Source of the DNA: an uncultured Prevotellaceae bacterium
GTDB lineage: Bacteria; Bacteroidota; Bacteroidia; Bacteroidales; Bacteroidaceae
NCBI GenBank assembly: GCA_900316505.1
Contig: ONDH01000008.1
Span: 48,591-112,590, forward strand
Direction of reading: 5' to 3'
DNA length: 64,000 nucleotides
Positions 27,361 to 37,400 of this stretch are shown here, one piece after another. Position 1 is the first letter of the stretch. Each line of letters opens with the position of its first letter. Position numbers and translations under genes: made by a program. The notes under the pieces were generated by a model. The model was not told where the DNA came from. It saw only the letters and a list, made by a program, of their open reading frames with translations, and ran no database searches.

Positions 27361-28839
27361 ATGGCAACAGAATTGAAGGACCTCACAAAGAGGTCAGAGG
27401 ATTATTCAAAGTGGTATAACGAACTGGTGGTGAAGGCTGAGTTGGCTGAACAAGCTGACGTAAGAGGATGTATGGTGATTCGTCCATACGGATATGCCAT
27501 CTGGGAGAAAATGCAGCGTGTTCTCGACGACATGTTCAAGGAAACTGGCGTGCAGAACGCTTATTTCCCTCTGCTGATTCCGAAGAGTTTTCTGAGCAAG
27601 GAGGCTGAACATGTGGAGGGATTTGCTAAGGAGTGTGCTGTGGTGACGCATTATCGTCTGAAGACAAACGACACACATGATGGTGTGGTGGTGGATCCTG
27701 CCGCCAAGCTTGAGGAAGAACTGATTATTCGTCCCACTTCGGAGACCATTATCTGGAACACTTACAAGAATTGGATTAAGTCATACCGTGACCTGCCCAT
27801 CCTTTGCAACCAATGGTGCAATGTGATGCGTTGGGAGATGCGCACACGTCTCTTCCTCCGCACTTCAGAATTCCTTTGGCAGGAAGGTCATACGGCTCAT
27901 GCCACACGTGAAGAGGCTGAGGAGCGTGCAAAACAAATGCTGAAGGTGTATGCCAAGTTTGCTGAGGAATACATGGCTGTGCCTGTGATTCAGGGCGTGA
28001 AGAGTGAAACGGAGCGTTTCGCTGGTGCGCTCGACACCTATACCATCGAAGCGATGATGCAGGACGGTAAGGCTCTTCAGAGCGGCACGAGTCACTTCTT
28101 AGGTCAGAACTTCGGTAAGGCATTCGACGTGCAGTTCCTTAACAAAGACAACAAGACAGAATACGCATGGGCTACTTCATGGGGCGTGTCAACCCGCCTG
28201 ATGGGTGCGCTCATCATGACACATTCAGATGACAACGGTCTTGTGCTGCCTCCTGCTCTTGCTCCGCTTCAGGTGGTCATCATCCCAATAGGCAAGGGCG
28301 ATCAGATGGCAATGTTGGATGAGAAGGCTGAGGCTATCGTGAAGAATCTCAAAGCAATGGGCGTGAGCGTGAAATATGACAATGCAGACAACAAGCGTCC
28401 TGGCTTCAAGTTTGCCGACTATGAGCTGAAGGGTGTGCCTGTGCGTCTCGTGTTGGGTGCCCGCGATTTAGAGAAGGGACTTGTGGAGGTGATGCGTCGC
28501 GACACACTGGAGAAGGAGAATGTTTCCATCGAGGGTATCGAGGCGTATGTGAAGAATTTGCTCGACGACATTCAAAAGAACATCTACCAAAAGGCTTTGG
28601 ATTTCCGCAATGCGCACATCTACGAGTGCGACAACTACGAGGAATTCAAGGAGCGCGTGAAGGATGGCGGTTTCTTCCTCTGCCACTGGGATGGCACCGA
28701 GGAGACCGAAGCGCGTATCAAAGAAGAAACACAGGCAACCATTCGCTGTGTGCCTTTCATGTTTGAACAGACAGAAGGCGTGGACATGGTGAGCGGCAAA
28801 CCAGCGAAGTGCAGAGTCTTGATTGCAAGGGCATATTAA
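27361..28839 (+). CDS. proS: Prolyl-tRNA synthetase, short (eukaryote/archaeon-like) type
   Basis: Class II synthetase that charges tRNA-Pro. The 492 residues lack the ~180-residue editing insertion of the long bacterial type. Class II motif 1 ([17 protein letters not shown]) is near residue 35, motif 2 ([31 protein letters not shown]) near 150, and motif 3 ([16 protein letters not shown]) near 265. The anticodon-binding domain follows from about 285 ([12 protein letters not shown]). The C-terminus ends with the RAY motif of this subfamily (CRVLIARAY). Confidence 0.96.
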   Translation: MATELKDLTKRSEDYSKWYNELVVKAELAEQADVRGCMVIRPYGYAIWEKMQRVLDDMFKETGVQNAYFPLLIPKSFLSKEAEHVEGFAKECAVVTHYRLKTNDTHDGVVVDPAAKLEEELIIRPTSETIIWNTYKNWIKSYRDLPILCNQWCNVMRWEMRTRLFLRTSEFLWQEGHTAHATREEAEERAKQMLKVYAKFAEEYMAVPVIQGVKSETERFAGALDTYTIEAMMQDGKALQSGTSHFLGQNFGKAFDVQFLNKDNKTEYAWATSWGVSTRLMGALIMTHSDDNGLVLPPALAPLQVVIIPIGKGDQMAMLDEKAEAIVKNLKAMGVSVKYDNADNKRPGFKFADYELKGVPVRLVLGARDLEKGLVEVMRRDTLEKENVSIEGIEAYVKNLLDDIQKNIYQKALDFRNAHIYECDNYEEFKERVKDGGFFLCHWDGTEETEARIKEETQATIRCVPFMFEQTEGVDMVSGKPAKCRVLIARAY

Positions 28840-28849
28840 GAGGGATGAC

Positions 28850-30154
28850 ATGCGTAGGCTCCACCTATCCATTGCGTTCTTGTGCTTAGCCTCTTGGCTT
28901 TCGGCACAAACGGACTCCACGCGGTTCATGAAACAGTTGTGCGCTTTGGATTGTGTGAGTGAAGTGCAGCCATTAGAGACCACTTGTTTCAAGGAGAAGT
29001 ATGTGCTGAAGATGGAGCAGCAGGTGGATTGGAAAACATCTGCAAAGGGCACTTTCGGAGAGCGCATCTTTGTCGGAATGAAGGGGTTAGACAAGCCTAC
29101 CGTCATTGTCACAGAGGGCTATTCTGCCAGTTACGGTTTGAATCCTGGGTATGAAGAAGAACTAAGTCGTTTGTTCGATGCAAACGTGGTTCTTTGCGAA
29201 TATCGGTACTTTTCGCAGAGTGTTCCAGTGCCCACTAATTGGGACTACATGACCGTGGATAATTCGTTGGCAGATTACCATCATGTGCGCCAGGTGTTTG
29301 GACAGTTGTTCAAGGGCAAATGGATTAGCACGGGCATCAGCAAGGGAGGACAGACGGCCATGTTCTACCGAGCCACCTATCCCGATGACGTGGATGTGAG
29401 TGTCAGTTATGTGGCACCACTGAACCGAGCGGTGGAAGATGGAAGACATGAGAAATTCCTTGCCAAGAAAGTGGGTACCAAGGAGGAAAGAAAAGTCATC
29501 CGTCAAGCCATGCAGGAACTGATGAGACGAAAACCCGAATTGATGAAATTGTTTCATGCCTATTGCGAAGAGAACGACTACCAGTTCCTCATGTCAGAGG
29601 AGGATGTGTATGATTATTGTGTGTTGGAGTTTCCATTCGCCCTTTGGCAGTGGGGCACGCCTGTCAGCAGCATACCAGAACTGACCTCAGATGAAGACGA
29701 TGAAGTGTGGTTTGATTGCTTGATGAAGGTGTCAAGTCCCGATTACTTCGCCTACCCATCTCAATATATGCCATTCGACGTACAGGCTGCCAAAGAATTA
29801 GGTTACTACGGCTACTCCTTAAAGCCTATCAAGAAATGGACATCTTTGAAGAGCACGAAAGGATACTTGAAAAAGATGTGGCTGCCCGACAGCCTCAGAA
29901 AGTATGACTTCGACTCCGCCCTTTACAAACGTACGGTGAAGTATCTGAAGAAGGAAGACCCCAAACACATCTTCATTTATGGGGAGATTGACCCGTGGAG
30001 CTCAAGCGGTGTGTGCACTTGGCTGAACTGCAAGAAAAAAAAGAATATGAGGGTGTATGTGCAACCTCGTGGCAGTCATAAGGCACGCATCAACAACATG
30101 CCCGAAAGGATGAAAACGGAAATCATCAACAGACTGACAAATTGGCTGAATTAA
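28850..30154 (+). CDS. Secreted S37-family (PS-10 tripeptidyl) aminopeptidase
   Basis: Serine peptidase of the S37 type (PF05576), expected to cleave tripeptides from N-termini outside the cytoplasm. A signal peptide is present (MRRLHLSIAFLCLASWLSA). The nucleophile elbow GISKGGQT lies near residue 160, after CEYRYFSQSVP, both characteristic. The C-terminal GEIDPWSSSGV supplies the catalytic Asp and SHKARINNMP the His. It is 434 aa. I start it at 28850, ten bases after the proS stop; the earlier ATG at 28823 lies inside proS and would spoil the signal. It is probably co-transcribed with proS. Confidence 0.88.
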   Translation: MRRLHLSIAFLCLASWLSAQTDSTRFMKQLCALDCVSEVQPLETTCFKEKYVLKMEQQVDWKTSAKGTFGERIFVGMKGLDKPTVIVTEGYSASYGLNPGYEEELSRLFDANVVLCEYRYFSQSVPVPTNWDYMTVDNSLADYHHVRQVFGQLFKGKWISTGISKGGQTAMFYRATYPDDVDVSVSYVAPLNRAVEDGRHEKFLAKKVGTKEERKVIRQAMQELMRRKPELMKLFHAYCEENDYQFLMSEEDVYDYCVLEFPFALWQWGTPVSSIPELTSDEDDEVWFDCLMKVSSPDYFAYPSQYMPFDVQAAKELGYYGYSLKPIKKWTSLKSTKGYLKKMWLPDSLRKYDFDSALYKRTVKYLKKEDPKHIFIYGEIDPWSSSGVCTWLNCKKKKNMRVYVQPRGSHKARINNMPERMKTEIINRLTNWLN

Positions 30155-30236
30155 CTAAGCAGGCATTTGTTTTGCAGGAACTGACCTTTCAATAATACAT
30201 CACCTAAAAACTCATTAACGAAATCAACATTCATCA

Positions 30237-32762
30237 ATGAATTACAAATATTCTGACAGAATCACACGTATTCTTGGATACAGCAAAGAAGAAGCTTTAA
30301 GGCTCAACAACGACTACATAGGTCCCGAGCATTTGATGCTTGGGCTCATTCGTGAAGGCAACAGCCGGGCTTTGGATGTTCTGCGAAGAAAGTTCTACGT
30401 TAATATACCTTCCGTCAAAGAAGTGTTGGAACGTGCTGTGAAAGATCATGGCACTACCCTTCTCTCTACGGACATCGCACTCAACAAGAAATCTACGACC
30501 ATCATGCGTCTGACGATTCTTGAAGCGCGTCTTCTGAAGAGCGAGGAAAGCGATGCGGAACACATGCTGCTTGCAATCCTGAAACAGAATGACAATACGG
30601 TGGCACGTGTCCTGAATGACTGTGATGTGAGTTACAAGGAACTCTACGACTCATTGTCCACACAGAAAGCTTCCACCCAACCTAAGAATGACATTGATTT
30701 TGATGAGGAGGATGATGGGGAAGATGCTCCACCACCATCTTCAAATGAGGCGTCTGCAGCATCAAACGGTGCGACAGCATCTAAGACAGCTAAGAAAGGA
30801 AACTCTGACACTCCTGCCATTGACAAGTTCGGATTCGACCTCACCCGTGCTGCCAGCGAGGGGAAGTTGGATCCCGTGGTAGGTCGTGAGACGGAGATTG
30901 AGCGTCTGGCACAAATCCTTTCACGCAGAAAAAAGAACAACCCTGTGCTAATCGGTGAGCCAGGTGTGGGCAAGAGTGCCATTGTGGAAGGGTTGGCTAC
31001 ACGAATTAACGAGAGAAAGGTGGCACGTGTGCTGTTCGACAAACGCATCATCAGTCTTGATATGTCAAGTGTTGTGGCTGGCACAAAATACCGTGGTCAG
31101 TTTGAGGAGCGCATGCGCAGCATCATCAACGAACTGCGCTCCAACCCCAACATTATCGTCTTTATCGATGAAATTCATACTTTGGTCGGAGCAGGTAACC
31201 AAGCAGGGCAGATGGATGCTGCCAATATGATGAAACCCGCTTTGGCAAGAGGGGAATTACAGTGCATAGGTGCAACTACACTCGATGAATATCGCAAAAG
31301 CATCGAGAAAGACGGAGCTTTGGAACGCCGTTTTCAGAAGGTGATTGTGGAGCAGACCACACCTGAAGAGACGTTGATTATCCTGAACAATATAAAAGAC
31401 AGATACGAAGATCACCACAATGTCAGCTACACTGACGAAGCTTTAGCTGCATGTGTCAAGCTGACAGAGCGGTATGTCACCGACCGTAGTTTCCCCGACA
31501 AGGCTATTGACGTGTTGGATGAAGTGGGTTCGCGCGTACATATTATTAATATAAGTGTTCCTAAAGAGATTGAGGATAAGGAAGCAGAACTGGCTGACCT
31601 TAACGCGAAAAAAGCAGATGCCATCAAGCATGAGAACTATGCACTTGCAAGTGAATGCCGTGACCAAGCCAAATATGTTGGTGAAGAGCTTGAGAAGATG
31701 AAGATGGAATGGGAATCCTCCCTGAAAGAGACACGCCAAAAAGTCACAGCTGATGAGGTTGCTCAGACTGTCTCGATGATGACCGGTATTCCCGTCAGCA
31801 AGATGGCAAATGCTGAGGGCATCCGCATGAAAGGAATGCGTCAGGAACTGAAAGATTCAGTTATTGCACAAGATGCAGCAGTGGACAAACTCGTCAGTGC
31901 CATCCAACGCAGTCGCGTAGGACTGAAAGACCCAAATCGTCCAATCGGTACATTCATGTTCCTTGGCCCTACAGGTGTGGGAAAAACATTTCTGGCAAAG
32001 AAATTGGCAGAACATATGTTCGGTTCGACAGATGCGCTTATCCGTATTGACATGAGTGAATACATGGAGAAATTCACGGTCAGCAGATTGGTCGGAGCCC
32101 CTCCTGGATATGTGGGTTATGAGGAAGGAGGTATGCTGACGGAGAAAGTACGCAGAAAGCCCTACTCCATCGTGCTTTTGGATGAAATAGAGAAAGCTCA
32201 TCCTGACGTGTTCAATCTGCTCTTGCAGGTGATGGATGACGGACGACTGACCGATACACAAGGTCGAACTATCGACTTCCGCAATACCGTCATTATTATG
32301 ACCAGCAATGTGGGTACACGTCAATTGAAGGATTTTGGAAGAGGTGTGGGTTTCTCTGCAATGGCTGGCAAGGACGACAAGGAAGTGTCCCGTGCTGTCA
32401 TTCAGAAGGCTCTCAATAAGCAATTCTCGCCGGAGTTCTTGAACCGTATCGATGAAATCATCACGTTCGATCAATTGGAATTGGATGCAATTTTGAAAAT
32501 TATCGGTATAGAGCTGAAGGGACTCTACAAGCGAATGGATGACTTAGGTATCACGCTTGAAATCACAGAAGAGGCTCAGAAGTTCATCGCTGAGAAGGGT
32601 TACGACAAGCAGTTTGGTGCCCGTCCACTCAGACGCGCCATACAACAACATCTGGAAGATGGCATCAGTGAAATGCTTGTGGAGGATGAGGCGAAGGAAG
32701 GCGACACCATCTTGGCAGAACTGAAAGATGACAAGATTGTGATAGTGAAAAAGAACAAATGA
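30237..32762 (+). CDS. clpC: ATP-dependent Clp protease ATP-binding subunit ClpC
   Basis: AAA+ unfoldase partner of ClpP. In order: a double Clp-N domain (about 1-145), an acidic/Pro/Ser linker (150-190), AAA1 with Walker A GEPGVGKS at about 240, a short UVR-like coiled M-domain (about 440-500), and AAA2 with GPTGVGKT at about 576. A VGF tripeptide after AAA2 (GRGVGFSAM) is the likely ClpP loop. The 841 aa and the short M-domain mark it as ClpC, not ClpB. It is the second Clp unfoldase in the window, not linked to clpS. Confidence 0.95.
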   Translation: MNYKYSDRITRILGYSKEEALRLNNDYIGPEHLMLGLIREGNSRALDVLRRKFYVNIPSVKEVLERAVKDHGTTLLSTDIALNKKSTTIMRLTILEARLLKSEESDAEHMLLAILKQNDNTVARVLNDCDVSYKELYDSLSTQKASTQPKNDIDFDEEDDGEDAPPPSSNEASAASNGATASKTAKKGNSDTPAIDKFGFDLTRAASEGKLDPVVGRETEIERLAQILSRRKKNNPVLIGEPGVGKSAIVEGLATRINERKVARVLFDKRIISLDMSSVVAGTKYRGQFEERMRSIINELRSNPNIIVFIDEIHTLVGAGNQAGQMDAANMMKPALARGELQCIGATTLDEYRKSIEKDGALERRFQKVIVEQTTPEETLIILNNIKDRYEDHHNVSYTDEALAACVKLTERYVTDRSFPDKAIDVLDEVGSRVHIINISVPKEIEDKEAELADLNAKKADAIKHENYALASECRDQAKYVGEELEKMKMEWESSLKETRQKVTADEVAQTVSMMTGIPVSKMANAEGIRMKGMRQELKDSVIAQDAAVDKLVSAIQRSRVGLKDPNRPIGTFMFLGPTGVGKTFLAKKLAEHMFGSTDALIRIDMSEYMEKFTVSRLVGAPPGYVGYEEGGMLTEKVRRKPYSIVLLDEIEKAHPDVFNLLLQVMDDGRLTDTQGRTIDFRNTVIIMTSNVGTRQLKDFGRGVGFSAMAGKDDKEVSRAVIQKALNKQFSPEFLNRIDEIITFDQLELDAILKIIGIELKGLYKRMDDLGITLEITEEAQKFIAEKGYDKQFGARPLRRAIQQHLEDGISEMLVEDEAKEGDTILAELKDDKIVIVKKNK

Positions 32763-32776
32763 CAACTCACGACAAA

Positions 32777-32811
32777 ATGTCAGTCACGAATGCGACTGGC
32801 ATTTTTTTTGC
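32777..32811 (+). terminator. Terminator of clpC
   Basis: AATGTCAGTC pairs with GACTGGCATT (one G-T pair) around an eight-base loop and runs into eight T residues. Confidence 0.9.
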
Positions 32812-32876
32812 TTTCACATCTCAATCGGAAACTTAAAATACCATTCGTGAAATTTTAGAAGAATAATAACTCAACT

Positions 32877-33023
32877 TTCGGAAGTGACGAAGTAATCGAA
32901 GTTAAAGGAGTTAACGACGATACCTGACAGCGAGAAAACCATCAGCATGACAAACGTTGCTCACTTCGAGCGAAGCGCTCACTTCTATTACTTCAATAAC
33001 CACAAGAAAGTGAAGCTTCCGAA
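32877..33023 (+). promoter_or_regulatory. Structured leader of htpG
   Basis: Pairs of complementary segments bracket the region before the htpG start: TTCGGAAG (32877-32884) with CTTCCGAA (33016-33023), and GAAGTAAT (32889-32896) with ATTACTTC (32987-32994). A local hairpin GAGCG-AAG-CGCTC (about 32968-32980) lies inside. A folded leader before a heat-shock gene could be a regulatory RNA element, but the function is inferred only. Confidence 0.4.
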
Positions 33024-33042
33024 ACATAAAAATAATAATATT

Positions 33043-34923
33043 ATGGCTCAACAAGGCAACATCGGGGTTACGACCGAGAACATCTTCCCCGTCATCAAAA
33101 AGTTTCTCTATAGTGACCATGACATCTTTATCCGTGAGATTGTGAGCAATGCTGTCGATGCCACGCAGAAGTTGAAGACACTTGCAAGTAAAGGCGAGTT
33201 GAAGGAAGAAGCTGGCGACTTGACTGTACACGTTAGCATCGACAAGGATAAAGGCACACTGACCGTGAGCGACCGTGGTATCGGCATGACCGAGGAAGAG
33301 ATTGACAAATACATCAATCAGATTGCATTCTCGGGAGCTAACGACTTCCTTGATAAATACAAGGAGGACGCAAACGCCATTATTGGTCACTTTGGTTTGG
33401 GATTCTACTCTTCTTTCATGGTGAGCAAGAAGGTGGAAATCATCACGAAGAGCTGGCAGGAAGGCTCTAAGGCTGTGAAGTGGAGTTGTGACGGCAGTCC
33501 TTCATTCACTATCGAAGATGCAGAGAAGACCGACCGTGGTACTGACATCGTAATGTACATTGACGATGACTGCAAGGACTTCTTGGAAAAGTACAAGATT
33601 AGCGAGCTACTGAACAAATATTGCAAGTTCCTCCCTGTGCCAGTGGCATTCGGCAAGAAGACCAAATGGGACGACAAGGAGAAGAAGAGCGTGGAGACCG
33701 ATGAAGATGATGTCATCAACGACACCACCCCACTCTGGACTCGCAAGCCATCGGAGCTGAAAGATGAGGACTACAAGGAGTTCTACAAGAAGCTCTACCC
33801 CATGAGCGATGAACCACTGTTCTGGATTCACTTGAACGTAGATTATCCTTTTAACCTCACGGGTATCCTTTATTTCCCGAAAGTGAAGAGTAATCTGGAC
33901 ATTCAGAAGAACAAGATTAACCTCTACTGCAACCAGGTGTTCGTGACTGACAACGTGGAAGGCATCGTGCCCGACTTCATGACCTTGCTGCATGGTGTGA
34001 TTGATTCTCCAGACATTCCGTTGAACGTAAGCCGTAGCTATTTGCAGAGCGACTCGAACGTGAAGAAGATTTCCACTTACATCTCCAAGAAGGTGAGCGA
34101 CCGCCTCGCTTCCATCTTCAAGAACGACAGAAAGCAGTTTGAGGAGAAGTGGGATGACATCAAAATTTTCATCAACTACGGAATGCTCAGCGAGAGCGAC
34201 TTCTACGACAAGGCCAAGACCTTCGCTCTGCTGAAAGACACCGAAGGTAAGTTCTACACTTTCGAGGAATATCAGACACTCATCAAGGGTGAGCAAACAG
34301 ATAAAGATGGAAACCTGATCTATCTGTATGCCAATAATAAGGATGATCAGTATAGCTACATCGATGCAGCCAATGCCAAAGGCTATAACGTGCTGCTGAT
34401 GGACGGACAGCTCGACCCAGCCATGTGCAACCTCTTTGAGGAGAAGCTTTCCTCCGATGGGGAAAACGGGAAAGGGGGCTGCCGCTTCACCCGTGTCGAT
34501 TCCGATGTCGTAGACAAACTCATCGTGAAGAGCGACGAGAAGAAAGAAGAACTTCCTGAGGACGACAAGAAGGCTCTCACCGAGACCTTCAAGAACGCTC
34601 TGCCAAAACTCGACAAAATCGAGTTCAACATAGAGCCGCAAGCATTGGGCGAGACTGCCGCACCTGTCATCATGACTCAGAGCGAATATATGCGCCGCAT
34701 GAAAGACATGTCACGTTTGCAGCCAGGTATGGCATTCTATGGCGAGATGCCAACTATGCTCAACCTCGTGCTCAACACCGACCACCCGCTCATCAAGTCA
34801 AGTATCAAGGACGCAAAGACAGAAGTGGTGAGTCAATTGATTGACTTAGCACTGTTGCAGAATGGTCTGCTTCGTGGAGAGGCATTGAACAAGTTTGTGA
34901 AAAGAAGCATTGAACTGATTTGA
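33043..34923 (+). CDS. htpG: Chaperone HtpG (bacterial Hsp90)
   Basis: ATP-dependent cytoplasmic Hsp90 chaperone. The GHKL ATPase motifs are present: IREIVSNAVDATQKL near residue 27, VSDRGIGMTEEEID near 78 and GHFGLGFYSSFMVS near 118. The middle domain has the catalytic Arg region (SPDIPLNVSRSYLQ), and the C-terminal dimerisation domain ends at about 626. I use the ATG at 33043; the upstream frame from 32947 would be read through the structured leader and is not family-like. Confidence 0.95.
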   Translation: MAQQGNIGVTTENIFPVIKKFLYSDHDIFIREIVSNAVDATQKLKTLASKGELKEEAGDLTVHVSIDKDKGTLTVSDRGIGMTEEEIDKYINQIAFSGANDFLDKYKEDANAIIGHFGLGFYSSFMVSKKVEIITKSWQEGSKAVKWSCDGSPSFTIEDAEKTDRGTDIVMYIDDDCKDFLEKYKISELLNKYCKFLPVPVAFGKKTKWDDKEKKSVETDEDDVINDTTPLWTRKPSELKDEDYKEFYKKLYPMSDEPLFWIHLNVDYPFNLTGILYFPKVKSNLDIQKNKINLYCNQVFVTDNVEGIVPDFMTLLHGVIDSPDIPLNVSRSYLQSDSNVKKISTYISKKVSDRLASIFKNDRKQFEEKWDDIKIFINYGMLSESDFYDKAKTFALLKDTEGKFYTFEEYQTLIKGEQTDKDGNLIYLYANNKDDQYSYIDAANAKGYNVLLMDGQLDPAMCNLFEEKLSSDGENGKGGCRFTRVDSDVVDKLIVKSDEKKEELPEDDKKALTETFKNALPKLDKIEFNIEPQALGETAAPVIMTQSEYMRRMKDMSRLQPGMAFYGEMPTMLNLVLNTDHPLIKSSIKDAKTEVVSQLIDLALLQNGLLRGEALNKFVKRSIELI

Positions 34924-34952
34924 ATAATTCGTGCACAGAAATGTACAGGTAT

Positions 34953-34999
34953 AAAGAAAGAGGGCATTCAACGAACACGCTGAAAAGCCCTCTTTCTTT
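34953..34999. terminator. Bidirectional terminator between htpG and ompH
   Basis: A perfect 13-bp stem, AAAGAAAGAGGGC with GCCCTCTTTCTTT, around a 21-base loop between convergent stops. Confidence 0.85.
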
Positions 35000-35022
35000 T
35001 ATTCGATAAATCCTTTCTGAAC

Positions 35023-35655
35023 TTACTTCTTCTTCTCTTCCTTTTGGGGAGCTGCCTTGCTGTAACGTTTGTTAAGCGCCTTGACAACTTCGTCAGTCAC
35101 GTCATAGGCTTCATTTGCATAAAGCACGTTGTCAATGCCAGAAGACTTGCAAAGGATAAAATCATACCCCTTTTCTTTGGCATAAGATTTTGTGAAGTTT
35201 TGAATTGTATCAGTCAGAGCTTGGAACTCTTTCTGATACTCCTCCTGAAGAGAATTGCTCAAACGTGCCTGAAGGTCTTGCAAATCCTGCTGCAACTTAG
35301 CAAGCCGTGCCTGTTCTGCTTCAAATTGTTGCTGAGTGAACTGATTGCTCTGGTATTTACGGTTGAATTCTTGCATTTGTGCAGTGAAGTTCTTACCTTT
35401 CGTGTTGATAGTGGCTTCGGCATTGGCACGTTTCTTTGTGAATTCCTCCTCAAGATCCTTACATTTCTGATATTGCGATGTAAGCGTATCAATCTGCACA
35501 TAGGCAATCTTGTAGCCTGCTGCTTTTGCAGAAGCTGCCTTTACAGGAGCACTTTCAGCAGAATTTTCATTGTTGGTGTTGTTACATGATGTGAAGGTTG
35601 CAGAAATAGCTCCCATCATCAGTCCACAGAGGACAAGTGTAGTGATTTTTTTCAT
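35023..35655 (-). CDS. OmpH/Skp-family periplasmic chaperone-like lipoprotein
   Basis: A 210-residue protein with a lipoprotein signal (MKKITTLVLCGLMMGAISATFTSC), then an OmpH/Skp domain: a first strand YKIAYVQIDTL, long coiled-coil tentacles rich in Gln/Glu/Lys (about 65-150), and a returning strand YDFILCKSSGIDNVLYANEAYDVTDEVVKALNKRY. Skp chaperones keep outer-membrane proteins soluble in the periplasm; lipidation is a variation on the usual soluble form. It is the second gene of an operon with the small membrane protein at 35688. Confidence 0.88.
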   Translation of the reverse strand: MKKITTLVLCGLMMGAISATFTSCNNTNNENSAESAPVKAASAKAAGYKIAYVQIDTLTSQYQKCKDLEEEFTKKRANAEATINTKGKNFTAQMQEFNRKYQSNQFTQQQFEAEQARLAKLQQDLQDLQARLSNSLQEEYQKEFQALTDTIQNFTKSYAKEKGYDFILCKSSGIDNVLYANEAYDVTDEVVKALNKRYSKAAPQKEEKKK

Positions 35656-35687
35656 ATTGATAATTTACGATAATTATTCTTGACAGC

Positions 35688-35903
35688 TCACTCTTTCACG
35701 GCATATGGTGACTTGTGACGCATGGCGAAATCCTGACTCTGCACACAGGTTATGCCCCTGTCACGCATCGCTTTTGATTGACCGACATGTGTCTTAACAA
35801 AGCGACCATTCTTCTTGAATATGAGTCTCACACTCAAGAAAAGCATGGCGATGCCAATAAGAATGACACAAATGATGAATAAAGTGATGAATGTTTTCAA
35901 CAT
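35688..35903 (-). CDS. Small conserved membrane protein
   Basis: A 71-residue protein with one N-terminal transmembrane helix (about 4-27) and a short basic tail carrying HVGQSKAMRDRGITCVQSQD, a pattern I recall from short Bacteroidota membrane proteins of unknown role. The ATG at 35903 is preferred, as 35936 would overlap the promoter box. It lies 32 bases upstream of the OmpH-like gene, which suggests an envelope function. Confidence 0.75.
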   Translation of the reverse strand: MLKTFITLFIICVILIGIAMLFLSVRLIFKKNGRFVKTHVGQSKAMRDRGITCVQSQDFAMRHKSPYAVKE

Positions 35904-35933
35904 TATTTGTACCTTTGTACTTGAAAAGTGATA

Positions 35934-35941
35934 CAAAGATA
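35934..35941 (-). promoter_or_regulatory. -7 box for the small membrane protein/ompH operon
   Basis: TATCTTTG on the minus strand, 31 bases before the preferred start. Confidence 0.65.
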
Positions 35942-36032
35942 GGTGTTATAACGTTTGCCAAGGTACGCATGGCTCGTTTTTTAACCTTATTTATGATAAA
36001 ACCACGTGTTTGACAAATAATCTTATTCTTTC

Positions 36033-36335
36033 ATGGATAAAAAAGAACACAACATCTACCCCAAAGGGCATTTTCCCGTACACATCATCGTGGAAGGGAA
36101 AAACACAATGGCAGACGCTCAACGCCTGCTCGAAATATTCATTGAACAATCCAGAGAAAAACACCCGTCTGCAGTAGTGGAACAACCAACAGGTGATGCC
36201 ACCCACGCAGAGGCTTTCATCTCTGTTCCTTTTCCCGACAGAGAGACCATTCGCATAGAGTTCAACATCTTTGCCAGTGACATGGAAGACGAACATGGAA
36301 CAGGACTCTATTTTTATATGGAAAGTGCTTTCTGA
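36033..36335 (+). CDS. Small cytosolic protein of unknown function
   Basis: A 100-residue acidic protein with no signal or membrane segment. A central helix (AQRLLEIFIEQSREKH) is followed by beta-like stretches (AFISVPF, RIEFNIFA). No family is recognised. The codon use matches its neighbours. It is transcribed away from the small membrane protein and toward prs. A real but uncharacterised gene is the most likely reading. Confidence 0.6.
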   Translation: MDKKEHNIYPKGHFPVHIIVEGKNTMADAQRLLEIFIEQSREKHPSAVVEQPTGDATHAEAFISVPFPDRETIRIEFNIFASDMEDEHGTGLYFYMESAF

Positions 36336-36375
36336 GGGAGAAATGGGAAAAGTGGAATGAAAAGTGAAAAAAACT

Positions 36376-36403
36376 CATGACTCCTAACTCCTAACTCCTA
36401 ACT
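36376..36403 (+). repeat. CTCCTAA heptad repeats upstream of the prs promoter
   Basis: Four near-identical 7-base units of the form CTCCTAA lie immediately upstream of the prs -7 box. The same style of repeat is seen upstream of the yidC box (about 4659-4680). Confidence 0.65.
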
Positions 36404-36409
36404 TTTTTA

Positions 36410-36417
36410 TACCTTTG
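36410..36417 (+). promoter_or_regulatory. -7 box for prs
   Basis: TACCTTTG, 45 bases before the prs start. Confidence 0.7.
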
Positions 36418-36461
36418 CATCAAATTTAACCTATCAACATTCTAAACAGTTAGAAAAAAAC

Positions 36462-37400
36462 ATGAGTGAAGTAAGACCTTTCAAGGTGTTTTCTGGTACA
36501 AAAACGAGGTATCTGGCAGAACGTATCTGCCAAAGTCTGGACTGTCCGCTTGGCAACATGGTTATTTCACACTTTGCCGACGGTGAGTTTGCTGTGTCTT
36601 TCGAAGAGTCCATTCGAGGACATGATGTGTTCCTTGTTCAATCGACTTTCCCCAACAGCGACAACTTGATGGAATTGTTGCTGATGATTGACGCAGCAAA
36701 ACGTGCCAGTGCCCGTAGCATCGTGGCTGTCATCCCTTATTTTGGATGGGCTCGCCAAGACCGCAAGGATAAACCACGTGTAAGCATCGGTGCAAAGCTT
36801 GTGGCAGATTTGCTAAGCGTGGCAGGCATTGACCGCCTTATCACAATGGACTTACATGCTGACCAGATTCAGGGCTTCTTTAATGTACCTGTTGACCATT
36901 TGTATGGCTCACTCGTGGAAATTCCCTATGTTGAGGCTCTTCATCTTCCAGACCTTGTCATAGCAACACCTGATGTGGGTGGTGCGAAACGTGCACGCTT
37001 GTTTGCGAAGAAACTCGGCGCCCCACTCGTGCTTTGTAACAAAACTCGCATACAGGCAAATGTGGTTGATTCCATCCAGATTATTGGCGATGTCAAAGGT
37101 AAAGATGTTGTCATTGTGGATGACATGGTAGATACTGCTGGCACTATTACACGTGCTGCTGATGAGATGATGAAGGCGGGAGCAAAAAGTGTACGTGCGG
37201 TGGCAAGCCACTGTGTGATGAGTGACCCTGCTAGTGATCGTGTGCAGAATTCCGCATTGGAAGAAATGGTGTTTACAGATTCCATTCCATATGCCCAGAA
37301 ATGTCCAAAGGTGGTACAACTCTCTATTGCTGAGATGTTTGCACGTGCAATTCGCGCCGTATCAGAGCAGAAGAGTGTCAGTGAAGAATTCAATTTCTGA
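36462..37400 (+). CDS. prs: Ribose-phosphate pyrophosphokinase (PRPP synthetase)
   Basis: Makes PRPP from ribose-5-phosphate and ATP for nucleotide, His, Trp and NAD synthesis. Typical segments: YFGWARQDRKDKPRVSIGAKLVADLL near 88, ITMDLHADQIQGFF near 127 and the PRPP loop VVIVDDMVDTAGTI near 217. The 312 aa length is standard. Its stop overlaps the next start by one base (TGATG). Confidence 0.96.
   Translation: MSEVRPFKVFSGTKTRYLAERICQSLDCPLGNMVISHFADGEFAVSFEESIRGHDVFLVQSTFPNSDNLMELLLMIDAAKRASARSIVAVIPYFGWARQDRKDKPRVSIGAKLVADLLSVAGIDRLITMDLHADQIQGFFNVPVDHLYGSLVEIPYVEALHLPDLVIATPDVGGAKRARLFAKKLGAPLVLCNKTRIQANVVDSIQIIGDVKGKDVVIVDDMVDTAGTITRAADEMMKAGAKSVRAVASHCVMSDPASDRVQNSALEEMVFTDSIPYAQKCPKVVQLSIAEMFARAIRAVSEQKSVSEEFNF

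Noticed and set aside
33607..34641. 344-codon ORF antisense to htpG
   Set aside because: Shadow of a strongly codon-biased gene; hydrophobic mix without domains. The same applies to the long antisense ORFs in nifJ, thiH and atpA.
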